NCBI GenBank assembly: GCA_020161365.1
Contig: JAIUNU010000013.1
Location: forward strand, 62,001 to 126,000
Direction of reading: 5' to 3'
Source of the DNA: Pseudomonadota bacterium
GTDB taxonomy: Bacteria > Pseudomonadota > Alphaproteobacteria > Caulobacterales > Caulobacteraceae
Length of the DNA: 64,000 bases
In this document: positions 27,303 to 34,850 of the stretch, piece by piece
Layout of the letters: every line of letters starts with the position of its first letter
How positions within the stretch are numbered: the first letter of the stretch is position 1
The notes under the pieces: model-generated
Database searches by the model: none
The model's input: the letters and a program-made list of their open reading frames with translations, nothing else
Told to the model about the DNA's origin: nothing
Made by a program: the position numbers and the translations under genes

Positions 27303-27821
27303 CTACTTGGCGGCAGGCTGATAGCCCGTCTCGACCTTCAGATAGGCGATCAGGTCGATCCGGTCCTTTTCATTCTTGATCCCGGCGAAAGTCATCTTGG
27401 TGCCGGGCATGAAGCCTCGAGGGTCGGCCAGCCACTTGTCGAGTTGCTGGGCGTCCCACACGAAACCCGCCGCTTTCACGGCGTCAGAGTAGCTGTAGCC
27501 TGCCTTGGTCCCGGCCTTGCGACCAAACACGCCGTAAAGGTTCGGTCCCGTCAGGTCGGGGCCGCCTTGAGCGATCGTATGGCAAGACCGGCACAGCGCG
27601 AACTTGCTCTGGCCATTCGAAAGGTCGCCGGTGTTGTAGGGGGCGGGCAGGGCGGCGAGTGCGGCCGCCTTTTCCGCGTCGGTCGGCGCCGGCGCGGAGG
27701 CCGGGGTGGGCGCCGAAGCCGGCGCATCGGCGGGAGCTTCACTAGAGCTTCCACCGTCCTTCGAGCATGCGGAAACGGCCACGCAAAGAGCCGCGACGGC
27801 GGCCAGTTTCAACGAGCGCAT
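27303..27821 (-). CDS. Class I cytochrome c lipoprotein (c552-type)
   Basis: 172 residues from the ATG at 27821. A lipoprotein signal (MRSLKLAAVAALCVAVSAC, lipobox Cys19) is followed by a Ser/Ala/Pro-rich linker and a cytochrome c domain with the haem-binding CRSCH, GPNLYGVFGRKAG and the distal Met in MPGTKMTFAG. It is probably anchored on the periplasmic side of the inner membrane and shuttles electrons to a terminal oxidase. Divergent from gcrA across a 280-bp spacer. Confidence 0.9.
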   Translation of the reverse strand: MRSLKLAAVAALCVAVSACSKDGGSSSEAPADAPASAPTPASAPAPTDAEKAAALAALPAPYNTGDLSNGQSKFALCRSCHTIAQGGPDLTGPNLYGVFGRKAGTKAGYSYSDAVKAAGFVWDAQQLDKWLADPRGFMPGTKMTFAGIKNEKDRIDLIAYLKVETGYQPAAK

Positions 27822-28101
27822 AGTGATCCTCGACTGACGTTTCGCCGCAGGTTCTGCGACGCCGCGACGCATTCCAAACCCTTATAAAATCTGGTCCGGC
27901 GCCTTGTCACGCGGGGATGGTCCTTAAGCGTGGGGGTTGCGGCCAGGATGCGACAATCATTGGTATCCCTGTGATTCTCATGGCGAAAAGTGAACTTGCA
28001 AAACGTGGGTCTGCACATAACCGTTTGACGGTCGTTAACCATAGATCTTACCCCTTTCCTCACGGAGCGGGCTGGCTCCGGGCAGGGCTGGAAGCAAGAT
28101 C

Positions 28102-28605
28102 ATGGACTGGAGCGAAGAACGCACGGCGACCCTGAAGAAGCTGTGGCTGGAAGGACTGAGCGCGAGCCAGGTGGCCCGCCAGTTGGGCGGCGTCAGCCGG
28201 AGTGCGGTGATCGGGAAGGTGCACCGCCTGGGTATTACCGTTCGCGAAACCCCCGTCCGTCAGCGGGTGTCGACCGCCCGAGCACCGTCGCGGATTTCCG
28301 TTCGCCAGCGCCCCTCGCGTGAGAGCGTCCCGCAACGTGCCGCGCCGCGTTTCGATCGCGTCGAGGAAGACCTGCTGCCGACCTCCGGAATTCTGGGTCT
28401 CGGCGCCCATTCGTGCCGCTGGCCGATTGGCCATCCCGAGAACGACGACTTCGGCTTCTGCGGCCGTCCCAAGACGAGCGCGCGGGGTTCGTACTGCGAG
28501 CAGCATAGCCAGGGCGCCTTCCGCCGCCTGGGGTCCAGCCAGGCCGTCGAGGCCTGGGCCCTGAAAGGCGTGAAGGAAAAGCGCGTGCAGCCCCGTCTCG
28601 TCTGA
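28102..28605 (+). CDS. gcrA: Cell-cycle regulator GcrA
   Basis: 167 residues. The N-terminal helix-turn-helix MDWSEERTATLKKLWLEGLS followed by ASQVARQLGGVSRSAVIGKVHRLG is the GcrA signature, and the C-terminal sigma-factor-interacting part contains CRWPIGHPENDDFGFCGRP and SYCEQHSQGAF. In Caulobacter GcrA works with RNA polymerase sigma-73 at promoters containing the CcrM methylation site GANTC and is one of the master cell-cycle oscillators, reported to be activated by DnaA and repressed by CtrA. A CtrA-like TTAA half-site lies in GTTAACC near 28035, but a full box was not convincing. Confidence 0.97.
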   Translation: MDWSEERTATLKKLWLEGLSASQVARQLGGVSRSAVIGKVHRLGITVRETPVRQRVSTARAPSRISVRQRPSRESVPQRAAPRFDRVEEDLLPTSGILGLGAHSCRWPIGHPENDDFGFCGRPKTSARGSYCEQHSQGAFRRLGSSQAVEAWALKGVKEKRVQPRLV

Positions 28606-28645
28606 CCGCCCCCCGACCGTCTCCCTATCCCTTTCCTCGATACCG

Positions 28646-28870
28646 ATGAGCCGTACGATGAACATGGTCCTGATCGAGAACGCCGCCGGCAGCAGCCAAG
28701 TGATCACCATTATCGAGGAGTTCGCCGGCCACTCGGTGTCTCGCGACCTCAATCCCGGCGATCACGCCGAAATCCCGGTCACCCAGTTCAAGTCGATCAC
28801 CGTACGTGAGACCTATCCCGACGACTGGCTGAGCCGTGGCCTCAGCCGCAACCGCGCCGCGGCGGCCTGA
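28646..28870 (+). CDS. Small hypothetical protein downstream of gcrA
   Basis: 74 residues (ATG at 28646; a second ATG at 28658 is possible). MVLIENAAGSSQVITIIEEF and DLNPGDHAEIPVTQFKSITVRETYPDDW suggest a compact beta-rich protein. It follows gcrA by 40 bases without an intervening terminator and is closed by a strong intrinsic terminator at 28899, so it is probably co-transcribed with gcrA. No family recognised. Confidence 0.65.
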   Translation: MSRTMNMVLIENAAGSSQVITIIEEFAGHSVSRDLNPGDHAEIPVTQFKSITVRETYPDDWLSRGLSRNRAAAA

Positions 28871-28898
28871 GCGCTGGGTGAGAAACCTGAGCACCATG

Positions 28899-28926
28899 AC
28901 CCCGCGAAGCCTTTCGCGGGGTTTTT
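28899..28926 (+). terminator. Rho-independent terminator after the gcrA unit
   Basis: ACCCCGCGAA (28899-28908), loop GCCT, TTCGCGGGGT (28913-28922) and a T-run. Perfect 10-bp stem with 4-nt loop; clear intrinsic terminator. Confidence 0.85.
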
Positions 28927-28965
28927 CGTTTCACAAGGGCGCCGACGATTGCATGGGCGTTAACC

Positions 28966-28978
28966 TTGTGACACACAA
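28966..28978. promoter_or_regulatory. Short palindrome upstream of the MarR gene
   Basis: TTGTG-ACA-CACAA, 5-bp arms, 28 bases before the marR-type start at 29007. A plausible autoregulatory operator for the MarR protein; too short to be certain. Confidence 0.35.
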
Positions 28979-29006
28979 AGCGCCGTTTTGCGGGGCGGAC
29001 ATAACG

Positions 29007-29534
29007 ATGGGCGAGGGTGAAGAGCGCGTGGAGGCCGGGCCTGAGCATGCGCTGCCGTTGTCCAGCTATCTGAGCTACCTGCTCTATCAGACCGAACAGC
29101 ACCGCCGCGCCGTCGCGGCCGATCTTCTGGCCAAGCACGGGCTGTCCTTCGCCAAATGGGTGGCGATGATTTCGCTGCGGCGCTTCGGGGACCTGTCGAT
29201 GACGCGGCTGGCCAAGCTGGCGGCCACAGACCGCACCACCTTGACCCGCTCGATCGACAGCCTGATCGCCGACGGCCTTGTGGCGCGAGAGGCCTCGGCG
29301 CGTGACCGCCGGATTGTGGTCATCAAGCTGACCGACGCGGGTCGAGTCTTGCTTGAACGGATCCGGGGAGAAATCCGGCCTCTGAACCAGGAGGTCTGCG
29401 CCCAGCTGACCACCGAGGAGCAAGCCGCCATGACCCGCTACCTGCAGAAGATGCTGGGCGGCCTGATTGTCGAACCTGACTGGAAGCACGACGTCATCGC
29501 CTTCAGCGCGCCCGCACCGCCGGAGACGGCTTGA
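29007..29534 (+). CDS. MarR-family transcriptional regulator
   Basis: 175 residues from the ATG at 29007; the frame is open further upstream but runs through the terminator of the preceding unit, so that part is not coding. LAKHGLSFAKWVAMISLRRFGDLSMTRLAKLAATDRTTLTRSIDSLIADGLVAREASARDRRIVVIKLTDAG is the winged helix of MarR, with the DxRxxxxxLT wing. No neighbouring transporter or enzyme gene suggests a ligand. Confidence 0.88.
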   Translation: MGEGEERVEAGPEHALPLSSYLSYLLYQTEQHRRAVAADLLAKHGLSFAKWVAMISLRRFGDLSMTRLAKLAATDRTTLTRSIDSLIADGLVAREASARDRRIVVIKLTDAGRVLLERIRGEIRPLNQEVCAQLTTEEQAAMTRYLQKMLGGLIVEPDWKHDVIAFSAPAPPETA

Positions 29535-29544
29535 GGTCACGCCT

Positions 29545-29595
29545 TAGAGCGTGACTCGGGCCGGAACCGGTTCTCACTTTCGGCGTGACGCTCTA
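29545..29595. repeat. Imperfect inverted repeat between convergent genes
   Basis: TAGAGCGT (29545-29552) is mirrored by ACGCTCTA (29588-29595), with partial pairing continuing inward around AACCGGTT. The right end contains the stop codon of arfB. The TAGAGCGTGAC...GTGACGCTCTA pattern resembles a dispersed alphaproteobacterial intergenic repeat and may serve as a bidirectional terminator. Confidence 0.5.
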
Positions 29596-30024
29596 GTCGT
29601 CGAGCTTCACCCGTCCGCGACCGGACTTCACCGTCGACCGCTTTGATTTGCCCTCGAGCCGCTTGAGTTTGCTGGAATAGGTGGGCTTGGTCGCCTTGCG
29701 GGGCTTGGGCTTTTCGGTTGCGCGGCGGATCAGGTCGATCAGACGCTCCAGGGCGTCCTGTCGGTTCATCTCCTGCGAGCGCGAGCCCTGGGCGAACAGC
29801 ACCAGCACCCCGTCCTGTGTCAGGCGGCTGCCCGCCAGGGCCTCCAGCCGAGCCTTCACGTCGTCGGGCAGATAGGGCGAGTTGCGGACGTCGAAGCGCA
29901 GCTCAATGGCGGTCGAGGTCTTGTTGACGTGTTGACCGCCCGGGCCCGAGGCGCGGGTGGCCTTCCAGGCCAGATCGTCTTCATCGATCCGCAGCCAGGG
30001 CGTGATCTCGATCATCGCGGGCAT
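29593..30024 (-). CDS. arfB: Alternative ribosome-rescue factor ArfB (peptidyl-tRNA hydrolase, YaeJ)
   Basis: 143 residues (ATG at 30024; a second ATG at 30015). The release-factor GGQ motif is present in ASGPGGQHVNKTSTAIEL, and the C-terminal tail is basic (KLKRLEGKSKRSTVKSGRGR), the part that probes the empty mRNA channel. It hydrolyses peptidyl-tRNA on stalled ribosomes and backs up trans-translation (smpB at 14128-14586). It starts five bases after the yaiI stop. Confidence 0.93.
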   Translation of the reverse strand: MPAMIEITPWLRIDEDDLAWKATRASGPGGQHVNKTSTAIELRFDVRNSPYLPDDVKARLEALAGSRLTQDGVLVLFAQGSRSQEMNRQDALERLIDLIRRATEKPKPRKATKPTYSSKLKRLEGKSKRSTVKSGRGRVKLDD

Positions 30025-30028
30025 GCGA

Positions 30029-30490
30029 TCACCGGGGCGCCGCGCGCTTGGCCTTGACCATCAGCTGGTCAAGGGCCTGCAGGAACCGCGAGCGGTCGGC
30101 CCCCGCGAAGGCGGCCGGCCCCTTGGTGACCTCACCCATCGAGCGCAGGTGTTCGCCGATCGAGCGCGAGGCCAGGGCCGAGCCGATCATATCGGCCGAG
30201 AACACCCGTCCGTTCGGCGCGACGGCTGCGCCGCCGGCCTTCAGCACGCGGTCGGCCAGAGGAATGTCGTTGGTGACCACCACATCGCCCGGAGCGCAGC
30301 GCTCGGCGATCCAGTCGTCGGCGACATCGGGGCCAGCCTCGACCACCACCTGCTCGATCACCGGCGTCTGGGGCACGCGGATCCAGCTGTTGGACACCAC
30401 GAAGGTCTTGAAGCCGTGACGGGCGGCGACCTTGTAGCACTCGTCCTTCACGGGGCAGGCGTCGGCGTCGATGAAAAGCGTGGCGACCAT
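30029..30490 (-). CDS. YaiI/YqxD (UPF0178) family protein
   Basis: 153 residues. MVATLFIDADACPVKDECYKVA, VVVEAGPDVADDWIAERCAPGDVVVTNDIPLADRVL and FAGADRSRFLQALDQL are the conserved blocks of UPF0178, a NYN/PIN-like fold with acidic residues that suggest metal-dependent nuclease chemistry, not demonstrated. Probably in one transcript with arfB. Confidence 0.9.
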   Translation of the reverse strand: MVATLFIDADACPVKDECYKVAARHGFKTFVVSNSWIRVPQTPVIEQVVVEAGPDVADDWIAERCAPGDVVVTNDIPLADRVLKAGGAAVAPNGRVFSADMIGSALASRSIGEHLRSMGEVTKGPAAFAGADRSRFLQALDQLMVKAKRAAPR

Positions 30491-30515
30491 CGCGCGAGAC
30501 CTCGGACGAGGGAAA

Positions 30516-30590
<75 letters not shown>

Positions 30591-30591
30591 C

Positions 30592-30658
30592 ACGTTGAAA
30601 ACGTTGGATAAATTGTTGAACGTCGCGTCACGTTTTACGATTGCCGGAAACGTTTTAC
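30592..30658. repeat. Direct repeats at the prophage left end, candidate integrase arm sites/attL
   Basis: ACGTTTTAC occurs at 30630-30638 and 30650-30658 (20-bp period), and ACGTTG at 30592-30597 and 30601-30606. They lie between the tRNA 5' end and the integrase stop codon, the position expected for arm-type binding sites of a tyrosine integrase. Confidence 0.45.
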
Positions 30659-31710
30659 ACAGAGCGTCCGCGTTTGTTCTTCTCTAGCCGCGCCAGCATC
30701 CCCTTGGCAACCTCTTCTGAGGTGACATAGCGACGGGCGATGTTCGCCACGCGATCCGGCTTCCACCCCATGACTAGGGCCACGTCGGAGAGCGCCAGGC
30801 CCGCACGAACAAGCCATGTCGCGCCGGTCCCGCGAAGGTCGTGATGGCGAAGGTTCTTGATCGACGGCTTGCCTTGCTTGGCGCGCTGCATTGCGGTCTG
30901 AAGGCCACCGGGCGTCCAAGGTAGCCCGTGCGAGTTGGTCAGCACGGCGCCCACGTCCTTGCGCCCGATCGCGGCCAACAGGCGACGCAGGGAGGGGCGG
31001 ATGGGGATGGTCACGGTTCGTCCGGTCTTTGCCGTCGTCAGGACAATGGCGTCCTTGCCAACGTCGCGCCAGCTCAAGCGGACCAGATCCCCTAGACGCA
31101 GGCCGGTGAGCGCAGCGAGAAGCACGGCGGTTCTGAATGGTGCAGGCTGTCCTCGGAACAGCGTCGCAAGATCGCTCATCGTCCAGATGATGTCGGCGCG
31201 ATTGGCCTTGTAGAGGCGCGAGAAGCGGTCCAGCGGGTTGCGGGCGATCTCGCCGCGATCGTATGCCCAGCGCGTCACCTTGGACAGGCAATCAAGCCGG
31301 TGATCTGCCGTGCGGGGCGTATCCTTGAACTGGTCCCGCCAGCTAATCAGGACGCCGCGCGCGCCATCGGCACCGAGCGCCTTGACCTCCATCTCGCCAA
31401 GTTGGCCGCGCACGAAGTCCAGATGCGTGCGGATGTCCCGTTTGGTGCGAGGGGCCAGGCGCTTGTATTCCGCGCTGTCCAGATAGCGCGTAATGAGGCC
31501 GCTAAGGAAGTCGTGAGGTGCGGCTGGCGTCACGAAGGCTTTGAACGCCTCCAGCGCGGCCGGTGTAGCCTCAGCGACCTTGCGGGCTAGCTCTGCGTCG
31601 GATCTGGCCTGTACGGCGAGAATGCGCGGCCCGCCGCGCCACGCATACCAATACTCACCAACACGCCCGCCCGCGAGCTTGGCGCGCACCCTATGGGCGC
31701 CGGGGAGCAT
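30655..31710 (-). CDS. int: Phage tyrosine integrase
   Basis: 351 residues from the ATG at 31710; the open frame extends to 31779, but that start would lie deep within the excisionase-like gene. The N-terminal arm-binding part is followed by a SAM-like core-binding domain (DFLSGLITRYLDSAEYKRLAPRTKRDIRTHLDFV) and the catalytic domain with Arg in AALTGLRLGDLVRLSW, His-x-x-Arg in HHDLRGTGATW and the nucleophile Tyr in IARRYVTS. Catalyses site-specific integration and excision. Overlaps the end of the excisionase-like gene by 20 bases. Confidence 0.93.
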   Translation of the reverse strand: MLPGAHRVRAKLAGGRVGEYWYAWRGGPRILAVQARSDAELARKVAEATPAALEAFKAFVTPAAPHDFLSGLITRYLDSAEYKRLAPRTKRDIRTHLDFVRGQLGEMEVKALGADGARGVLISWRDQFKDTPRTADHRLDCLSKVTRWAYDRGEIARNPLDRFSRLYKANRADIIWTMSDLATLFRGQPAPFRTAVLLAALTGLRLGDLVRLSWRDVGKDAIVLTTAKTGRTVTIPIRPSLRRLLAAIGRKDVGAVLTNSHGLPWTPGGLQTAMQRAKQGKPSIKNLRHHDLRGTGATWLVRAGLALSDVALVMGWKPDRVANIARRYVTSEEVAKGMLARLEKNKRGRSV

Positions 31711-31948
31711 GTCCCGAACTCGCAAGGAACCGTTCAAGGGCCTGTTCCGCGTCAGTCTTGTTGGAGTTGGCGGGAACATCAGCCTTCACGCCGCGCAGCT
31801 CGTCAAGCCAAGCGTCAAGGGCCACGCGGTCCCAACGGATGCGACCGGCAATCGGCACGCGCCCGACGAGGATGTTTTTGATCGCCGTCTTTGGTATGCC
31901 GAGATAGGTCGCGGCCTGGCCCTCGGTTAGAAGGCGGGTCTCAGCCAT
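31691..31948 (-). CDS. Excisionase-like helix-turn-helix protein (AlpA/Xis type)
   Basis: 85 residues from the ATG at 31948, with a strong AAGGAGGTGG ribosome binding site. MAETRLLTEGQAATYLGIPK followed by TAIKNILVGRVPIAGRIRWDRVALDAWLDEL is the MerR-like winged helix (HTH_17) used by excisionases and AlpA regulators. Its position just upstream of, and overlapping, the integrase supports a role as recombination directionality factor. Confidence 0.78.
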   Translation of the reverse strand: MAETRLLTEGQAATYLGIPKTAIKNILVGRVPIAGRIRWDRVALDAWLDELRGVKADVPANSNKTDAEQALERFLASSGHAPRRP

Positions 31949-32162
31949 GCTCCACCTCCTTAATAGCTCGGAGGCGAAACCACGCGCCGTAAATGCAGTC
32001 CATGTCGGCTTTGGCCCATTCTTCCGGCGTGTGTCGGCAATGGTCTTTGCTGAAGAACCGCAGGCGCGTGCGACCGCAAACTGGGCAAGCCTCTTTTTCG
32101 TTAATGTCAAACTCCCGGCTCCCCGCCTCTTCTTGCTCTAGGCGCGTAATGAGGTCAGTCAT
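31941..32162 (-). CDS. Small zinc-finger-like phage protein
   Basis: 73 residues. ACPVCGRTRLRFFSKDHCRHTPEEWAKADMDC contains CxxC and C/H residues able to bind zinc. Its end overlaps the excisionase start by eight bases and its start overlaps the stop of the SLOG-type gene. Function unknown. Confidence 0.65.
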   Translation of the reverse strand: MTDLITRLEQEEAGSREFDINEKEACPVCGRTRLRFFSKDHCRHTPEEWAKADMDCIYGAWFRLRAIKEVEHG

Positions 32163-32508
32163 GGGGCACCTCCATAACGGGCAGGCCAGCGGCTTTAGCG
32201 CGCTTCACCATGTCAGCAGTGCCTCGCCCGCCGGGGAAGGCGACGATCAACGCCGGGCCATGACCGAGCATGTTTTGATTGCGGATAGGACCAGCCCGCT
32301 TGCCATGCTTTGACCATTCGGAGGGACAGGCTATGTCCTTCACGCCTCGGCTCTTAGCCCAGTATTTGGCCTCGCTGTCGGCCCCGCGAGCGTTTCCGTG
32401 GATGACGAAGCTAATGGGCTCTTCGGCGTGAAGGCGATCCAACACGCGGCAAACAGCAGCCGTGTTGTTGTAGTCCCGGCCACCACAAACGAGGATGCGT
32501 CTGGTCAT
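32155..32508 (-). CDS. DUF2493 / YspA-type SLOG-fold protein
   Basis: 117 residues. RRILVCGGRDYNNTAAVCRVLDRLH, FVIHGNARGADSEAKYWAKSRGV, GPIRNQNMLGHGPALIVAFPGGRGTADMVKRA show the SLOG Rossmann fold with glycine-rich nucleotide-binding loops (GGRD, GNARGAD, PGGRGT). SLOG proteins bind nucleotides or nucleotide-derived signals, and relatives occur in phage-defence systems, so a counter-defence or signalling role is possible but unproven. Confidence 0.82.
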   Translation of the reverse strand: MTRRILVCGGRDYNNTAAVCRVLDRLHAEEPISFVIHGNARGADSEAKYWAKSRGVKDIACPSEWSKHGKRAGPIRNQNMLGHGPALIVAFPGGRGTADMVKRAKAAGLPVMEVPHD

Positions 32509-32993
32509 CCTTCACCCCCTTTCTGAGGGTGGGCGAGGACGTTCTTGGGTTCATCCCGGGAACCTTCACGTTCGGCCGGCAAGTGGACGGCTTCGCCGCC
32601 ATCAGGGGTATCGATCAAAGAGCAGATCAGCGCGGCGTACTTGCGGGCGTTTTCAGCGTTGGCGACGTTTGACCAGTGAGCCGCATCTTCACCGTTGGTC
32701 GGGCGCCTCTCAAAGTATCGAGCGCACTCGTACAGCCATGCCGCGCACAGACTGATTTCCTCCGCGCGCTCAAACCATCCCAAACCGTTGCCGGGTAAGG
32801 TTTTGCTGCTGATTTCCTCGGCCGCTTCGGTGCCAGGGCCTTGAGCGCGGGCTAGGATGGCGCGAAGGTCTGCGGCGTGCTCCTTTGCAACGCTACCGGC
32901 TATCAGAACGCCGCCCGTGTCTTCGCCCCCGCCACCCAAAAAATCGGCCATATCAGCGAGACGACGCGCGATCTCTTCCCGTTCATCAGCCAT
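32505..32993 (-). CDS. Hypothetical phage protein with shuffled sequence modules
   Basis: 162 residues starting MADEREEIARRLADMADFLG. It includes ILARAQGPGTEAAEEISS, related at both DNA and protein level to ILARQGPGPGESVADG in the Lar-like gene (33504-34067), and its first codons resemble DDREEIARIIDHE in the same gene. WFERAEEISLCAAWLYECARYFERRPTNGED is the central helical part. No family recognised. Confidence 0.6.
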   Translation of the reverse strand: MADEREEIARRLADMADFLGGGGEDTGGVLIAGSVAKEHAADLRAILARAQGPGTEAAEEISSKTLPGNGLGWFERAEEISLCAAWLYECARYFERRPTNGEDAAHWSNVANAENARKYAALICSLIDTPDGGEAVHLPAEREGSRDEPKNVLAHPQKGGEG

Positions 32994-33507
32994 TGCTGGT
33001 CTCCTTGGTGGGGGTGGCCGGTGCTTCCTCGATCACCGAAACGCCATAGACGCCCAAGCCCATCGCCTCGCGCCAATCCACGCCGCCTAGAAGGCAGGCG
33101 ATGACGCGGCTTCCGATTGGACAGGTGGAATTGATGAGGCCGTGCTGGCTTACGTGGTCGAAGAACTCGGCCTGATCGACCGTGAGGGTGATTGTGCGCA
33201 AGGCCATCTCCCCGCCCTCCCCGTTAACAAGGGCGGCGTCGGCGCTGTGGTTTTCAGGGTAAAGTGCCCGGCAGCGGTCCCGCGTCACGGACGCATCGTC
33301 GTTCTCGCCATAGTCGCTGTCGCCGCACTTGGCGCAGACGTGGACCGGGACCGAACAGGCGCAGGTATCGCTGCATCCGGCGTTCCTGCCGCCTATGTGC
33401 TCCCAGGCGTGTCCGACGTCCGCACACGCGCCGGTGGCGATCTGCTGTTTTAGCATCTCCACGCGGCCTTCGGCGGCGGCCAGTTCGGCTTGTAGGTCGC
33501 GGCTCAC
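32986..33507 (-). CDS. Hypothetical phage protein, probably a read-through fusion of two small genes
   Basis: 173 residues from a GTG at 33507 overlapping the previous stop. The first 100 residues have a Cys/His-rich patch (HAWEHIGGRNAGCSDTCACSVPVHVCAKCG) that may bind metal. They end in ALVNGEGGE, the exact tail that terminates the ORF at 34308-34553. Here the stop is replaced and the frame continues through an ATG preceded by GGGGAG (33207) into MALRTITLTVDQAEFFDHVS and so on. The second part may be made separately from that ATG. Confidence 0.6.
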   Translation of the reverse strand: MSRDLQAELAAAEGRVEMLKQQIATGACADVGHAWEHIGGRNAGCSDTCACSVPVHVCAKCGDSDYGENDDASVTRDRCRALYPENHSADAALVNGEGGEMALRTITLTVDQAEFFDHVSQHGLINSTCPIGSRVIACLLGGVDWREAMGLGVYGVSVIEEAPATPTKETSNG

Positions 33508-34067
33508 TCCCCGCCCTCCCTTGTAGGAGTGGCGGCGATCATGGCGCTGTACCGCCCGCTGTCGGACGGCGACAAATAGAGCTCTTCAAGCATCGCCTCG
33601 GTTGGCTCTCTCGGAACCATCACCCACCCATCCGCCACAGACTCACCAGGGCCGGGGCCTTGTCGGGCTAGGATGGCGTCGGCTTTGGCGAGACTGGAGG
33701 CCGTGCCGCGAAGCTCGGCGTCGCGCACCGCAGTCAGAGCGCGGCGCTGGTCGTCGGTCATCGAGACGGTTGCCAAGGCGTGATTGCAGCTATCCAGGCG
33801 CTCCCAATAACCCTCGTGATCAATGATCCGCGCGATCTCTTCACGATCATCACCGCTGGTCGGCTGGGATTGTGCGCGGGTGTTCCACAGGGCGATGCGC
33901 TCTGCATCGTCGCTGAACAGGCGGAAGCCAGCGGATGGGCATCGGCCATAGTCGCGCCCTTGGTAATCCTGGACGTGTACGAAGCAGTCGGCATTGCGCC
34001 GGCTGAACGGCCCGTTCTTGATCAAGCGCGTCCCACAGAACGGGCAGGGAAGAAGTTCATCACCCAT
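33504..34067 (-). CDS. Lar-like restriction alleviation protein with C-terminal extension
   Basis: 187 residues. The first 70 carry LLPCPFCGTRLIKNG, a C-x2-C zinc ribbon, and end with ERIALWNTRAQ, the pattern of the Lar restriction-alleviation family that modulates host type I restriction. The rest (DDREEIARIIDHEGYWERLD, ILARQGPGPG, GWVMVPREPTEAMLEELY) is shared in pieces with neighbouring ORFs. The stop overlaps the GTG of the next gene. Confidence 0.68.
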   Translation of the reverse strand: MGDELLPCPFCGTRLIKNGPFSRRNADCFVHVQDYQGRDYGRCPSAGFRLFSDDAERIALWNTRAQSQPTSGDDREEIARIIDHEGYWERLDSCNHALATVSMTDDQRRALTAVRDAELRGTASSLAKADAILARQGPGPGESVADGWVMVPREPTEAMLEELYLSPSDSGRYSAMIAATPTREGGE

Positions 34068-34311
34068 GTGTCAGGACTCCTTGGTGGGGCGCGGACTTGC
34101 GGCGTTTGATCGTGCGCAAGCGACGGCGCATGTACGTCAGGCTGCGCTGCATGGCCTCAAGGTGCGCAACGGCGCAGTCGATCCCGCATTCCAGCGCTTC
34201 GCGCTCGGTAGCGAATTCGTTGGCACGGTGTTCGGGCAGTAAGTTCGACGCATCGAACACGTAGATCCCGCCCCCGTCGTCCTTCTCAACACTCCAGACA
34301 GACCCGCTCAC
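34060..34311 (-). CDS. Hypothetical phage protein, 83 residues
   Basis: GTG start at 34311 overlapping the previous gene's TGA (the GGGCGGGGAGTGAGC junction). VFDASNLLPEHRANEFATEREALECGIDCAVAHLEAM followed by a strongly basic helix (YMRRRLRTIKRRK) suggests nucleic acid contact. No family recognised. Confidence 0.6.
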   Translation of the reverse strand: MSGSVWSVEKDDGGGIYVFDASNLLPEHRANEFATEREALECGIDCAVAHLEAMQRSLTYMRRRLRTIKRRKSAPHQGVLTHG

Positions 34312-34553
34312 TCCCCGCCCTCCCCGTTAACAAGGGCGGTGGCGCGCACCCGCTCAAAAACCAGCGTAGGGATAAGGACGTGGTTGGGATGGTGGCGCTC
34401 GCTCGTCTGGTAGTCATCCCCGAAACCGTCCAGCGCCTCCCTCATAGCGTCTCGCTCTCGGGTGATAGAGGCGAGGGCGTCTTCAAGCTCTGCGATGCGC
34501 CGGACGTTGGTGGCGTACAGTGTCTCGGGCGGGCTCTGAAGTTCGGTTCCCAT
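34308..34553 (-). CDS. Hypothetical phage protein, 81 residues, coiled-coil
   Basis: IAELEDALASITRERDAMREAL is a short coiled coil; DDYQTSERHHPNHVLIPTLVFERVRA follows. It ends in ALVNGEGGE immediately before the GTG of the next gene. The last 29 bases are repeated exactly at 33208-33236. Confidence 0.58.
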   Translation of the reverse strand: MGTELQSPPETLYATNVRRIAELEDALASITRERDAMREALDGFGDDYQTSERHHPNHVLIPTLVFERVRATALVNGEGGE

Positions 34554-34556
34554 CGA

Positions 34557-34844
34557 TCAAGCCCCCTCAGTCTTGAGAGCGGCGCGGGCGATGCGATGAC
34601 ACTCGGCGAGATCCACGTCGGCGGACTGGTCGGGGACGTATTGGTCCGCGATCTTGTTGAGCGCCCCCTCCAGCTTCTCCGCCCGCTCCTCAGCAGCTTG
34701 CAGGCGGGCGATGAGGTCGTGGGCTAGGTACGGCGTGAAAACGCGATAGAACTCAGTCCAGCGGCCCTCCTTTTCTCCAACCGTCAGGCCACGCTCTAGC
34801 GCATACCCTGTAATCTCTCTCAGCTTGTTCAGGTCTTCGCTCAT
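34557..34844 (-). CDS. Hypothetical phage protein, 95 residues
   Basis: MSEDLNKLREITGYALERGLTVGEKEGRW and a helical LIARLQAAEERAEKLEGALNKIADQYVPD segment with ADVDLAECHRIARAAL at the end. Acidic, coiled-coil-like. Four bases separate it from the following gene. No family recognised. Confidence 0.58.
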   Translation of the reverse strand: MSEDLNKLREITGYALERGLTVGEKEGRWTEFYRVFTPYLAHDLIARLQAAEERAEKLEGALNKIADQYVPDQSADVDLAECHRIARAALKTEGA

Positions 34845-34850
34845 AGGGTG

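Noticed and set aside
28021..28060. CtrA box (TTAA-N7-TTAA) upstream of gcrA
   Set aside because: Only one TTAA half-site in GTTAACC could be matched; the second half is too degenerate to claim.
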